Assembly (NCBI RefSeq): GCF_000023845.1
Contig: NC_013170.1
Span: 310,001-374,000, forward strand
From: Cryptobacterium curtum DSM 15641
GTDB taxonomy: Bacteria; Actinomycetota; Coriobacteriia; Coriobacteriales; Eggerthellaceae
DNA length: 64,000 nucleotides
Direction of reading: 5' to 3'
Shown here: piece by piece, positions 47,992 to 57,172 of the stretch
Position numbering within the stretch: position 1 is the stretch's first letter
How the letters are laid out: each line of letters opens with the position of its first letter
Notes under the pieces: model-generated
The model's input: only the letters and a program-made list of their open reading frames with translations
Databases searched by the model: none
What the model was told of the DNA's origin: nothing
Position numbers and translations under genes: made by a program

Positions 47992-48915
47992 ATGGAAGCA
48001 AATCAGGATCAACAGCTGTTTTGCGAGTATTACACACGTTGGGTAAAGGTATACAAAGAGGGTGCCATTCGTGATGTCACCATGGATAAGTACCGCTTAA
48101 CACAATCGTGGCTTGATAAGCTTGTACCGAACCTTAGACTCTGCGACCTCACTCGCATAAGTTATCAGCAGCTTATTAACGATTATGCCGAGCATCATGA
48201 GCGACAAACGACAATGGACTTTCATCATCAATTGAAAGGGTCAATTTTAGATGCTGTTGACGAAGGTCTTATTCCGCGTGACCCTACGCGGAAGGTGATA
48301 ATTAAGGGAAGGCAACCAAAGCCAAAGAAGATAAAGTACCTAAACCAATTCGAGCTTCACGCAATGCTTGCCGATCTTGATTTAGGGAAAGAAGCTACAC
48401 TTGACTGGCTTATTTTGCTTATTGCTAAAACTGGCTTGCGGTTCTCCGAAGCACTTGGATTGATGCCGGCAGATTTTGACTTCACACACCAAACGGTATC
48501 TGTGAATAAGACTTGGGATTACAAGCGTAATGGCGGGTTCGTTCCAACAAAGAACGTTTCTTCTGTTCGCAAAGTTCAACTCGATTGGCAATTAGTGATG
48601 CAACTTGCTGGTCTTCTCAAGGAATTACCTGCTGAAAAGCCTATTTTTGTTGATGGGAAAGTTTACAACTCGACTGCCAATGGGGTTCTTGCTAGGCATT
48701 GTAAACGAGCTGGAGTTCCTGTAATTACAATTCATGGACTTCGTCATACACATGCTTCACTGTTGCTATTCGCAGGTGTTTCGATCGCGAGTGTTTCTAG
48801 AAGACTTGGTCATGCAAGCATGACGACAACTCAGGAAACTTATTTACATATTATTCGCGAGCTTGAGAATCAAGACATTGATATTGTTATGCGTTCGCTG
48901 GCGGCGCTTTCTTAA
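47992..48915 (+). CDS. Tyrosine recombinase of the hsdS inversion system
   Basis: 307 aa. Catalytic residues visible: Arg in TGLRFSEALGL, Lys in VNKTWDYKRN region, HGLRHTHASLLL, LGHASMTTTQETYLHI (His/Tyr). N-terminal SAM-like domain YTRWVKVYKEGAIRDVTMDK. It is of the family that shuffles hsdS genes in Gram-positive bacteria, lies inside the hsd locus, and is bracketed by the repeats it is expected to recombine. Confidence 0.9.
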   Translation: MEANQDQQLFCEYYTRWVKVYKEGAIRDVTMDKYRLTQSWLDKLVPNLRLCDLTRISYQQLINDYAEHHERQTTMDFHHQLKGSILDAVDEGLIPRDPTRKVIIKGRQPKPKKIKYLNQFELHAMLADLDLGKEATLDWLILLIAKTGLRFSEALGLMPADFDFTHQTVSVNKTWDYKRNGGFVPTKNVSSVRKVQLDWQLVMQLAGLLKELPAEKPIFVDGKVYNSTANGVLARHCKRAGVPVITIHGLRHTHASLLLFAGVSIASVSRRLGHASMTTTQETYLHIIRELENQDIDIVMRSLAALS

Positions 48916-48926
48916 ACGATTATCAA

Positions 48927-49433
48927 CTAACGCTTACGCTGATGAAGGGTGATGAGGTCGTCGAGCCGCATGAAGTAGTTAGAAATTGATCGTTGCTCCT
49001 CAATTGTTGAAGGAATGTCCGCATCAATTTCAGCAAAACGTTCATACTTTAGCGTCTGCGTGTCCTTTGAATTACCTTGAGAATCACAGAGATATTTGTA
49101 CAACATTCCTGGTCGCTTTAACAGATAACCAAAACATGTGGAGTCAAGCTTCATACGTGGTCTAACAACCACATAAGCTGGGCTTACGATGCCATTATAT
49201 CGGCTAGAACCAACTGCGCCCTGCCACATGCGCATACTGTTGTATACGATGTCTCCTATGCGCACAACCTTGTAATTATTGATGCTTGCTCCAGGGTTGG
49301 TGTCTCGGTCTGACTCTGAAGCAGGATAAATACCGTTAGCCACACTTACTGATAGAATCTCTTCTGTTGCTGAACGCAGATCACTTTCCTCGAACAACTC
49401 GCCCAACTTACGCTGTTCCCAAGCGGGCAGCAA
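48927..49433 (-). CDS. hsdS: Third HsdS fragment, inverted donor cassette
   Basis: 168 aa on the minus strand. PAWEQRKLGELFEES at the start and RLDDLITLHQRKR at the end, with a third, different recognition domain (SVSVANGIYPASESDRDTNP...). It lacks the C-terminal helix and an own strong ribosome site, so it is best read as a silent specificity cassette awaiting inversion. Both ends coincide with inverted copies of the repeats in hsdS1. Confidence 0.88.
   Translation of the reverse strand: MLPAWEQRKLGELFEESDLRSATEEILSVSVANGIYPASESDRDTNPGASINNYKVVRIGDIVYNSMRMWQGAVGSSRYNGIVSPAYVVVRPRMKLDSTCFGYLLKRPGMLYKYLCDSQGNSKDTQTLKYERFAEIDADIPSTIEEQRSISNYFMRLDDLITLHQRKR
48933..48956 (-). repeat. hsdS downstream recombination repeat, inverted copy D
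   Basis: Exact 24-base inverse of copy A (42958-42981). Confidence 0.93.
49402..49423 (-). repeat. hsdS upstream recombination repeat, inverted copy C
   Basis: Exact 22-base inverse of the core of copy A (42472-42498). Confidence 0.92.
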
Positions 49434-49801
49434 ACGAAATAGGTCTCAGCACCAACAAGACAATTTGCTTAATACCGCAGTGCATTTTGGACTTCTCAAT
49501 ACCAATAGGGCGGGAAAGCATTCCAGCACGATAAGAAAATCTGAATAATTTGTGGGGTTTCAAAAAAGTTGCCGAAGTGTTGCCATAGCAACAACAGTTT
49601 CCTTTTCTTCGTGCTAGAAGTAATCCACAGTTAATTATTAGTTACACCTAACTCTTACGGCAACCGTTTAACTCGTGCCAAAGGGGTGGGTGTAACTGCT
49701 GAGCATTCTATAAGTACAGGCACCTTATACCTTATAAGTGCCCACAAACATATGTACCGACAAATGCTCAGATTGCAAGGGTAATTCTCAAGGGGATTTA
49801 C
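49434..49801. other. Long intergenic region upstream of the giant surface protein
   Basis: No credible gene. It holds the palindrome GTTGCCATAGCAAC (49579-49592), an extra half-site GTTGCC at 49568-49573, a TATAAG box near 49709, and an imperfect hairpin (49719-49742: GGCACCTTATA against TTATAAGTGCC) close to the first frame. A promoter is expected here but no pair of boxes is convincing. Confidence 0.55.
49579..49592. promoter_or_regulatory. GTTGCCATAGCAAC palindrome, copy 1
   Basis: A 14-base dyad (one central mismatch) with flanks GTGTTGCC...ACAAC. An almost identical perfect palindrome stands upstream of the transporter at 58175-58188, suggesting one regulator for both loci. Confidence 0.55.
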
Positions 49802-49852
49802 ATGAACAGTCTTGCTGGTTGTGTTGGTTTATCTGCCGTGATGGGAGCGTAA
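49802..49852 (+). CDS. Possible 16-aa leader peptide
   Basis: ATG...TAA coding MNSLAGCVGLSAVMGA, with AAGGGGA about 9 bases upstream, ending 2 bases before the start of the giant protein. It could couple translation; it may equally be chance. Confidence 0.3.
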   Translation: MNSLAGCVGLSAVMGA

Positions 49853-49854
49853 AG

Positions 49855-52800
49855 ATGGATATTTTGACGAAGGATGGGCTATTGCGGAGGGTACTCGCTG
49901 CCTTCTTCGCCGCGGTTTTGGCGGTCTCGATGGTTCCTACTCCAGCATTAGCTGCAGGTAGTGCCGATAGCGCAAATCGCACAGCTGAAGCGCAGCAGCA
50001 ACTAAATTCAGCATCTTCTCAGGAAGATTCATCCGATGACGCCTCTTCATCGGGGTCAAACGACGCTGAAGAATCTGATTCGGCACATTCCAACGCTACG
50101 GAATCAAGCAATGCAGATAGTCAAGAGAGCACTTCTGACCAGCAATCGAGTACAAAGGAAAGTGCCTCAACAAGCAATTCGGGAGAATCAGACAGCACCT
50201 CAAGCAGCGACGCGACTGTCCAAAATAGTGCCGCAGAATCAGTAACCGAATCATCCACGGAAGAATCTTCAGCTGAAGTGCTTGAGCGATCTGTCGCTGA
50301 AGGGAAAGAACTACTTTCTGCCGCCTTCTCGTCGGCTCCGTATGATGCCGATAACCCTTACACAAAGGTCGAAGTGGGCAAGTATGCACCAGGTACGTAT
50401 ACCGTAACGGCTAACCTATTTATTCCTGCTTCCAAAAACCCCTTCAACAAGTCTATTCAGGCGTATATGACTAATCCGGAAAACCCGCTGGGTATTGTTG
50501 AGCCAGACAATGGTGATCCCAGTGCAGTTACGGGTGGGGTTCCCATTTTCCACGTTAACAAGAATGCCACGCTTATCGTGGGCGAAGATGACTCCCTCAC
50601 ATTGACGATTCCTATTCGCAACCCTGTGTTTACGCTGCAGGGCATTGGCAGTGGGCAGGGTGTTGAATTGCTGAGCGCGCATACGCGCGCAGGCCAATAT
50701 GGACCTCGTGGTGCTTCAGGTGAAATACTATCGGTTGGCCATACGAGTCGCGTTGATTCAGTTACCTTTAAGCTATCCAATAGTGGCAAGACTACTGACG
50801 GAAGCGATGGGTACACCATCCAGGGATGCAGTGAATACCCCACAATTCTCGATCAGAACTGGCATGTCGATCTTGATTTAACGGTTGATCTTTCGAATGT
50901 GCCTGCTTCTCAAAAATATGTTGCCAACCCCGTGGTCTCGCAGGATCTTGCTTATACCGGTCACGAACAACAGGGCGTGACATTTGAAATTGACAAGTGT
51001 GAGGTCACATCTGGTACGGCAGTTGCTACCAATGCAGGCGACTATTCAGTCACGCTCAAGCCGAAAGCCGGCTTTGTGTGGTTTGACGGCACAACTGATG
51101 AGTGTACCTTCGATTGGACAATTGCTAAGGCTCAGGTTGTTAAGAAATACGAGGTAGTTGTACCGTGCTCGGAAGATGTTTCTGAAACTATTGCCGCATT
51201 GCCTTCGGCTGATACAGTCAATGCGAATTTTACGTATGAGGGGCTTGCCGAAGGAGATACTCCCGAGTCGCTTGGCATTTCTGGTCAGACGTTTGATTCA
51301 TGGTGGATGGGAGAATTAGAGTACGCCCAAACGATGCCCGAAATGTTCCATAATCTCGTTCCCACTGCATTAGAGGGTGAGTTCTCTGGTGAAAATGTGG
51401 GAACGGACAACTATGAGGTAAGCACTAAAGCGATCGCACATATTACTTTGGCACCAGGTCAGATGCCTATTGCCCATGATGTGGTGTATAACGGAGCAAG
51501 CCAGCTTGGTGTTGAGCAAGCAGATGGCACTCCATTTACCAATGTGGGTGATGGAAAAACTCGATGGACTCCCTGGAACGACTTTACTCAGACCTGGTTT
51601 CTGAATCTAGCCGCGCGTTCGTTTATTGACGTTGGCACCTATTCCGTTACACTTTCTCCGAGTGAGAACTGGGCATATGCAGACGGCTATTGGTCTGATG
51701 GAACGCATGAGCCCAAGACCCTTTCATGGGAAATTAAGCCTGCAACCTTAACGGCAAAAGCGCGTGACATTTATATTCATGAGGGCGAAGTTGCCAATTT
51801 GAAGGTGGACGTATCAGGCTTTGTTGCCCAAGAAAGTGCTGGCACTATAGCAGGATATGAAGCCCCGGTAGCTACTGTCGAAAACGGTAACACGAGTACG
51901 CTTTCAGTTGGCGATTATCCGATTACTGTTTCGGGTGGTAACGCGAAAAATTACGTATTTGAATACCGTTCGGCAACACTGCATGTGCTGCCCGCCAACA
52001 CAGCTGCTGTTCCATTTGTGGAATCTAATCTAACGTATATCGGTAAACAGCAAGTTGGCGTTTCAACAGGTGCAGGATATACCGTTGAAGGAGGCACGGC
52101 TACCGATGCGGGCACCTATACCGCCACCGCAACACTAGCCGATGGTGTTTCAAAATGGGCCGATGGGAGCACCGAAAAGAGTCGTACGTTTGAATGGTCT
52201 ATTGCTAAGGCAGAGCTAAAGGCGACATATATAAATGAATCGGTGTCTCGTAAAGACTATGAATCAGGCAAGGATGCTCCGGCGTTCCGTATAAAGGTGA
52301 CGGGTTTTGTACATGGTGAAAGTCCTGAAGAAGGAACTGTTGCTAACTACGTTGCACCTGAGCTTTATTTGTACAAGGGCGAGGTAGGAGCAGCCGATCT
52401 TAAGGCGTCCGACTGGAAAGCCGATGAAGACAGTGCTGATTACGCTTTTATTCCAGCAGGAGGAAGCGCTAAGAACTACGAATTCTCTTCCTATAAGTGG
52501 GGAACCTTAGATCTTATTCACGATGCAGAGGACAATTATCGTGCCGCCTTCCCTTATATCGAAACACCGTTAACATACACTGGCAAACAGCAAACAGGTG
52601 TTTATTCTCGTGTAGGCAGCACCGTTATTACCGGTGCCTCGGGTGTAGATGTGGGAACCTATAAAGCAACGGTAGCACTTGATGATGAGCGTACTGGCTG
52701 GTGGGAAAGTAATTGGTATGGCGAAAATGAGAAGCCAACTGGGGAGACGCGCATTATTTCTGCCCAGTGGTCCATTGTCAAGGCACCGCTAGCAGCCAAG

Positions 52801-55800
52801 GCTCAAGACGTTACCATCACCGCAGGCGATGCTATTCCGTCGTTTACCGCTGAAGTAAGTGGCTTTAAGAATGGTGAAGCGTCCGAGAATGCTGCTGGCT
52901 ACAAGGCTCCTACGGTGTCGCTTCCTGCCGGTGTATCTGCCAATACCCTTGAAGCAGGTAAGAGCTACGAGCTTTCCGTTTCGGGCGGCAGCGCTGACAA
53001 TTACACGTTTGCCGATTACGAATCGGGTACACTTACTGTGCTTCCACGCGGTACAGTAGCCGAACCCACGGTTGCCCAAGGTCTTACCTACACGGGTAGC
53101 GAACAGCGTGCCATTCAGGAAAATGAGGCCTGGACACTTTCAGGTGCTACTGCCACTGCTGCAGGCGACCACGAAACAACCGTTACGCTCAATGCTGGTT
53201 ATCGCTGGGCTGATGGTTCTACTGCACCAAAGACGTATCACTGGTCCATTAATAAGGCATCGCTGACTGCTACCTATGCGGGCGAAGAAATTACCGAAGG
53301 CGAAACACCTGCTCTGAAGGTGGATGTAACCGGCTTTGTTGGCGGCGAGACAGCCGATACAGCAGCTGGATATGCCGCTCCGATCGCTTCACTTCCCGAA
53401 GGTGTATCTGCCGATACGCTTGAAGCTGGCAAGAGCTATGAGCTTTCTGTTTCAGGTGGTGCGGCCGATAATTACACGTTTACCTATGCAGCTGGTACGC
53501 TTACGGTAAAGGCAGCAGACCAACCGCAGCCAGGTAAGCTTGCACCAGGTACGTATACGGTAACGGCTAACATCTCAATGATGACACCTCTTGGATTCCC
53601 TGGATATACGACAAATCCTTTCAACCCTGAGGGTATTGGCGGTAAGGGCGGTATTCCAGATGCCCCTGTTTCTAATAACGCCACATTGATAGTTGGTGCT
53701 GATGGAACGTATACACTTTCTCTCAATTTGGTTAACCCTGTTTTCACCGTGCAGAATGCAGAAAGTAGTGATGGGGTGACCGTTGAAGCTGTCGATAGAG
53801 TTCCTATTGAACAGAAAGATGACGACGAAGAATATAACAAGTCTGTAGCTGCCGATGGAGTTACTTCGCGCATAGCTCATATGACTCTTAAGCTGAATGA
53901 TGTAAGCGGCAGCTATCATTTCGATAACTGGAAGGTGTATGCGACTACTCTTAATACATTCTTCCCGAATAGTCGGTATCCGCAGATAAATTCTCTTGAT
54001 TTGTCTGTTGATTTCGATCACGCGCAAAAGCAAGTGGAAGGTGATTATTCAAAGACCTTCACCGACCATGCAACGGGTGTGAGTGTTACCGTTTCAGCTG
54101 AAAAAGGTGCCGATACTATTTCTCAACTGGAAAAAGCTTCACTTCAAGTTGAAAAGGTTGAAGCGGGATCAGAACACGATGGCGCCGTACAGGCATTGAT
54201 GCAATTATATGCCTCTACACCGAGTTTTTCTTTCTACAAGATTTCACTTATTGCAGATGGGGAAGCCGTCAGCTTTGATGACAAAACTGCTGCAGAGGTT
54301 TCAATTCCGACTACACAGACAAGTGCTGATGTTTATTCCTTTAAGAAGGCATCATTGAGCGCTATTTCATCTCAAACGTCTTCAGGTGTGACCACATGTA
54401 AGTCGTCACAGCTCGGTAGTTTTGTGGTAGTTGATTCCCAAGGAGCCGCTAAGTTTACCTGGTCGCACACAGTGCGGAATGCATCAACGGGCGCTTCGAT
54501 GACCTATTCCACCGATGCGAGTGTGGAAGATACACTTTTTGAGTCTGCCTATGGCCCAGGACATGGTCTTGAAGCTCTTGAATGGTATGGGAGCTATATG
54601 GATGAGAGCGGGGTTTCATCCTCGCAGGCACCCGACTCATTTAGTGAGAAAGCGCTTGCTGCTGCGAAGGAGTCTGGCAGCAATAGTTTAACCGTTGCGG
54701 GTACTTATGCCATGGGCATCTCTTATTCCATGGATGGCACAGGAGTGCCCAATAACTTATTTGACTCGCTTGCTCTTGGCTATACCTTCACGGCAGGCGT
54801 CAACCCACTTTCAGCGGTTGTGCCAGTAGGTAACAATGATGCTTCGGTCTATGCTGTCTATGGGACGGTTGGTGAAGGAGCAACAGGTGCTAAGAAACTT
54901 GATGCTCAAATAGCCGATGGATATGCCAAGGTGTCGCTCAATGATTCTGATGCACAGATACCAGGGTTGAGTTCGATGCTCTTCCATGCTGCTGCTAATG
55001 TGGGGGACTATACTGGAGCACCACAAACGGCAGAAACACAGATTGCCTATCTGGTTGCAGTTGAACCTTCAACTCACAAAATTGCAAAGCCAACTGCCGC
55101 AGAAGGGCTTATCTATAATGGCCAAGAACAAACCGGTGTACCTGAAGCTGAAGGGTATGATGTTACAACCTCTCAAGCAAGTAATGCCGGTACCTATCAA
55201 AGTGTCGTAACGCTGAAAGACGGCTATCTCTGGTCTGACGGTACAAAGGATGCTTTGACTATCAACTGGTCAATTGCCAAAGCAGAGCTTAATGCCACTG
55301 CTGCAGATGAAACCATTACGCAGGGACAAACCCCTGCCTATCAGGTAAACGTGACGGGCTTTGTCAATGGTGAAACAGCCGATACGGCAGCTGGCTATAC
55401 TGCTCCTGTTGCATCGCTTCCCGAAGGGGTATCTGCCGATACGCTTGAGTCTGGTAAGAGCTATGAGCTTTCTGTTTCAGGTGGTGCGGCCGATAATTAC
55501 ACGTTTACCTATGCAGCCGGTACGCTTACGGTAAAGGCAGCAGACCAACCGCAGCCAGGTAAGCTTGCACCAGGTACGTATACGGTGACAGCCAATCTTG
55601 CAATGCCTGGACAGTACAACCCAGTGATCAAAGGTCTCACGGTATATGCCAATAGTCCTGACAATCCCTTTGGCCCTACGATTGATGAAAACAATCCGGC
55701 CGAGGTTCACAATACAGTGCCGTCAAATCCGCAAAGCGCCAATGCAAAACTTGTCGTGGGTGTTGATGGCACGAAGACACTTATTCTGCCGGTGAAGAAT

Positions 55801-57057
55801 CCTATTTTCACAACGCAGGATCTGGGCGTATGCGGCGACCTTTCTAACGTGCATACCGAACGGATAACCCCCACAGCTGGTGGTGGTACGTATAGTGGTA
55901 GCTATGGAAATAAGACCGATCGTATTCATATGATGTCGGCCGAGCTGCCTGCAGAACAGTCAACAGGTACAGCAACATTCAATTTCTCGGGCAGTAAGTT
56001 GTATGCCGTGCCGCTTGACCTTGAATTGGCGCCTTCAGGGAGCATTGCGCTTCAGCTGACGGTGGATTACAACAGTTTGAGCAAGGATTCTGACAACACC
56101 GAATTGCCGTCATTTGCGAAGAGTGATACGCCAAAGCCAAATCCAGATCCAACGCCAACTCCTGATCCAAGTCCTACGCCAAATCCTGGCCCCACTCCTG
56201 GTCCCACGCCGAATCCTGGCCCTACACCGGTTCCAGATCCTCAATCGGATCCAGGTGATCTTATCGAAACGCATAACGGACATTTGGCTGCGGGAACGTA
56301 TACGGTATCAGCAAATATTTGGGTAAATAAGGCAACCTCCGGTCTGCCGCTGCAGCCTCATTTCACGAGTGCTGCCTTCCCGCCGATGAATCCGGTGTCG
56401 AAGAACGCTACGCTGCGCGTAGAGGAAGATGGCCATACCTATGTGACGGTGCCCATTGTGATTCAGTCGCGTGTTATGCAGGTGCTCAGCCTTTCAGGGC
56501 TGAATATCGTCAGTCAGTCCTATTCGGGTGAGGGCCTTTCAAGTATTACTGTTGATCTGGGTATTCTTTCAGGTACCGACACGATTACAAAGAACGTGAC
56601 GGCAAATATCCGATTGGGTACGCTGGCTAAGACCATTATTGGCGGCGCTGAGAATCGGACGTGGGCGTGCACATTCCAGGTAGTATTTAACGGTTCGCCG
56701 ACCTCCAGCGGTGGCGGTACCGTCCCGAAAGCTGTTCAAGCTATTTTGGATGCACAAGGGTCCGACGGGCGCAATGCGAATGCCGATGAAGACGCTCAGA
56801 ACGCAGCTGATGCCGCACTGGCAGCGCTCGATGCCGAAGAGGATCTAGCTGACGAATCTGCTATTACCCTTGCGGGTAGTCAGTCGGCCAAAGGGCAAGG
56901 GAAGAATGCGACTGAACAGGCATTGGATGATGTCAATCAAGCCATTCGGAACAACCCTGAGCTCGTAATAAGTCTGGTCGCTCTTATTGTTGTGGTAATC
57001 GGAGTGGTGTCATATACGCTGTACCGTCGCGGCAAACTGGGCGGTGTCGGGAAGTAA
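49855..57057 (+). CDS. Giant repeat-rich cell-surface protein
   Basis: 2400 aa from ATG 49855 (the frame opens earlier at GTG 49738, but the signal peptide LLRRVLAAFFAAVLAVSMVP...ALAA begins here and GGGAG precedes it). Then a Ser/Asp/Thr/Glu-rich stretch (about 35-165), and repeats of two kinds: a module starting APGTYTVTAN (about residues 178, 1231, 1905, 2144) and Ig-like MBG/YTG units (about 358, 541, 715, 898, 1065, 1742: LTYTGKQQTGV, KAELKATY..., LEAGKSYELSVSGGAADNYT). A Pro/Thr/Asn stalk (about 2092-2133) precedes the last module. C-terminal membrane helix VISLVALIVVVIGVVSYTLY and basic tail; no LPxTG motif, so membrane-anchored. Confidence 0.88.
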   Translation: MDILTKDGLLRRVLAAFFAAVLAVSMVPTPALAAGSADSANRTAEAQQQLNSASSQEDSSDDASSSGSNDAEESDSAHSNATESSNADSQESTSDQQSSTKESASTSNSGESDSTSSSDATVQNSAAESVTESSTEESSAEVLERSVAEGKELLSAAFSSAPYDADNPYTKVEVGKYAPGTYTVTANLFIPASKNPFNKSIQAYMTNPENPLGIVEPDNGDPSAVTGGVPIFHVNKNATLIVGEDDSLTLTIPIRNPVFTLQGIGSGQGVELLSAHTRAGQYGPRGASGEILSVGHTSRVDSVTFKLSNSGKTTDGSDGYTIQGCSEYPTILDQNWHVDLDLTVDLSNVPASQKYVANPVVSQDLAYTGHEQQGVTFEIDKCEVTSGTAVATNAGDYSVTLKPKAGFVWFDGTTDECTFDWTIAKAQVVKKYEVVVPCSEDVSETIAALPSADTVNANFTYEGLAEGDTPESLGISGQTFDSWWMGELEYAQTMPEMFHNLVPTALEGEFSGENVGTDNYEVSTKAIAHITLAPGQMPIAHDVVYNGASQLGVEQADGTPFTNVGDGKTRWTPWNDFTQTWFLNLAARSFIDVGTYSVTLSPSENWAYADGYWSDGTHEPKTLSWEIKPATLTAKARDIYIHEGEVANLKVDVSGFVAQESAGTIAGYEAPVATVENGNTSTLSVGDYPITVSGGNAKNYVFEYRSATLHVLPANTAAVPFVESNLTYIGKQQVGVSTGAGYTVEGGTATDAGTYTATATLADGVSKWADGSTEKSRTFEWSIAKAELKATYINESVSRKDYESGKDAPAFRIKVTGFVHGESPEEGTVANYVAPELYLYKGEVGAADLKASDWKADEDSADYAFIPAGGSAKNYEFSSYKWGTLDLIHDAEDNYRAAFPYIETPLTYTGKQQTGVYSRVGSTVITGASGVDVGTYKATVALDDERTGWWESNWYGENEKPTGETRIISAQWSIVKAPLAAKAQDVTITAGDAIPSFTAEVSGFKNGEASENAAGYKAPTVSLPAGVSANTLEAGKSYELSVSGGSADNYTFADYESGTLTVLPRGTVAEPTVAQGLTYTGSEQRAIQENEAWTLSGATATAAGDHETTVTLNAGYRWADGSTAPKTYHWSINKASLTATYAGEEITEGETPALKVDVTGFVGGETADTAAGYAAPIASLPEGVSADTLEAGKSYELSVSGGAADNYTFTYAAGTLTVKAADQPQPGKLAPGTYTVTANISMMTPLGFPGYTTNPFNPEGIGGKGGIPDAPVSNNATLIVGADGTYTLSLNLVNPVFTVQNAESSDGVTVEAVDRVPIEQKDDDEEYNKSVAADGVTSRIAHMTLKLNDVSGSYHFDNWKVYATTLNTFFPNSRYPQINSLDLSVDFDHAQKQVEGDYSKTFTDHATGVSVTVSAEKGADTISQLEKASLQVEKVEAGSEHDGAVQALMQLYASTPSFSFYKISLIADGEAVSFDDKTAAEVSIPTTQTSADVYSFKKASLSAISSQTSSGVTTCKSSQLGSFVVVDSQGAAKFTWSHTVRNASTGASMTYSTDASVEDTLFESAYGPGHGLEALEWYGSYMDESGVSSSQAPDSFSEKALAAAKESGSNSLTVAGTYAMGISYSMDGTGVPNNLFDSLALGYTFTAGVNPLSAVVPVGNNDASVYAVYGTVGEGATGAKKLDAQIADGYAKVSLNDSDAQIPGLSSMLFHAAANVGDYTGAPQTAETQIAYLVAVEPSTHKIAKPTAAEGLIYNGQEQTGVPEAEGYDVTTSQASNAGTYQSVVTLKDGYLWSDGTKDALTINWSIAKAELNATAADETITQGQTPAYQVNVTGFVNGETADTAAGYTAPVASLPEGVSADTLESGKSYELSVSGGAADNYTFTYAAGTLTVKAADQPQPGKLAPGTYTVTANLAMPGQYNPVIKGLTVYANSPDNPFGPTIDENNPAEVHNTVPSNPQSANAKLVVGVDGTKTLILPVKNPIFTTQDLGVCGDLSNVHTERITPTAGGGTYSGSYGNKTDRIHMMSAELPAEQSTGTATFNFSGSKLYAVPLDLELAPSGSIALQLTVDYNSLSKDSDNTELPSFAKSDTPKPNPDPTPTPDPSPTPNPGPTPGPTPNPGPTPVPDPQSDPGDLIETHNGHLAAGTYTVSANIWVNKATSGLPLQPHFTSAAFPPMNPVSKNATLRVEEDGHTYVTVPIVIQSRVMQVLSLSGLNIVSQSYSGEGLSSITVDLGILSGTDTITKNVTANIRLGTLAKTIIGGAENRTWACTFQVVFNGSPTSSGGGTVPKAVQAILDAQGSDGRNANADEDAQNAADAALAALDAEEDLADESAITLAGSQSAKGQGKNATEQALDDVNQAIRNNPELVISLVALIVVVIGVVSYTLYRRGKLGGVGK
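53350..53570 (+). repeat. Long direct repeat in the giant gene, copy 1 (copy 2 at 55373-55593)
   Basis: About 220 bases, coding TADTAAGYAAPIASLPEGVS, DTLEAGKSYELSVSGG, TLTVKAADQPQPGKLAPG, are repeated at 55373-55593 with about 90% identity and a long identical core. Recombination between them would remove about 2 kb in frame. Confidence 0.88.
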
Positions 57058-57070
57058 GTCAGCCCACTTA

Positions 57071-57154
57071 ATGGTTTGACCTGCGATAACAGGTGTTAAA
57101 CCATGAGGATTAAGGACCCCTCGGTGCAGCCGGGTGTTGCGCTGAGGGGTCCTT
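57071..57154 (+). promoter_or_regulatory. Two hairpins between the surface genes
   Basis: Hairpin 1: ATGGTTT-ACCTG (57071-57083) with CAGGT-AAACCAT. Hairpin 2: AAGGACCCCTC (57112-57122) with GAGGGGTCCTT (57144-57154), 11 bp perfect. Neither is followed by a T-run, and the second ends only 7 bases before the ribosome site of the next gene. They could attenuate or modulate expression of the second protein. Confidence 0.6.
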
Positions 57155-57172
57155 GTATGAAAGGAAGAAACG

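Noticed and set aside
49738-49854. Upstream extension of the giant surface protein from GTG 49738
   Set aside because: The extension would put a Cys-rich stretch before the signal peptide and begin within a hairpin; ATG 49855 with GGGAG and a direct signal peptide is better.
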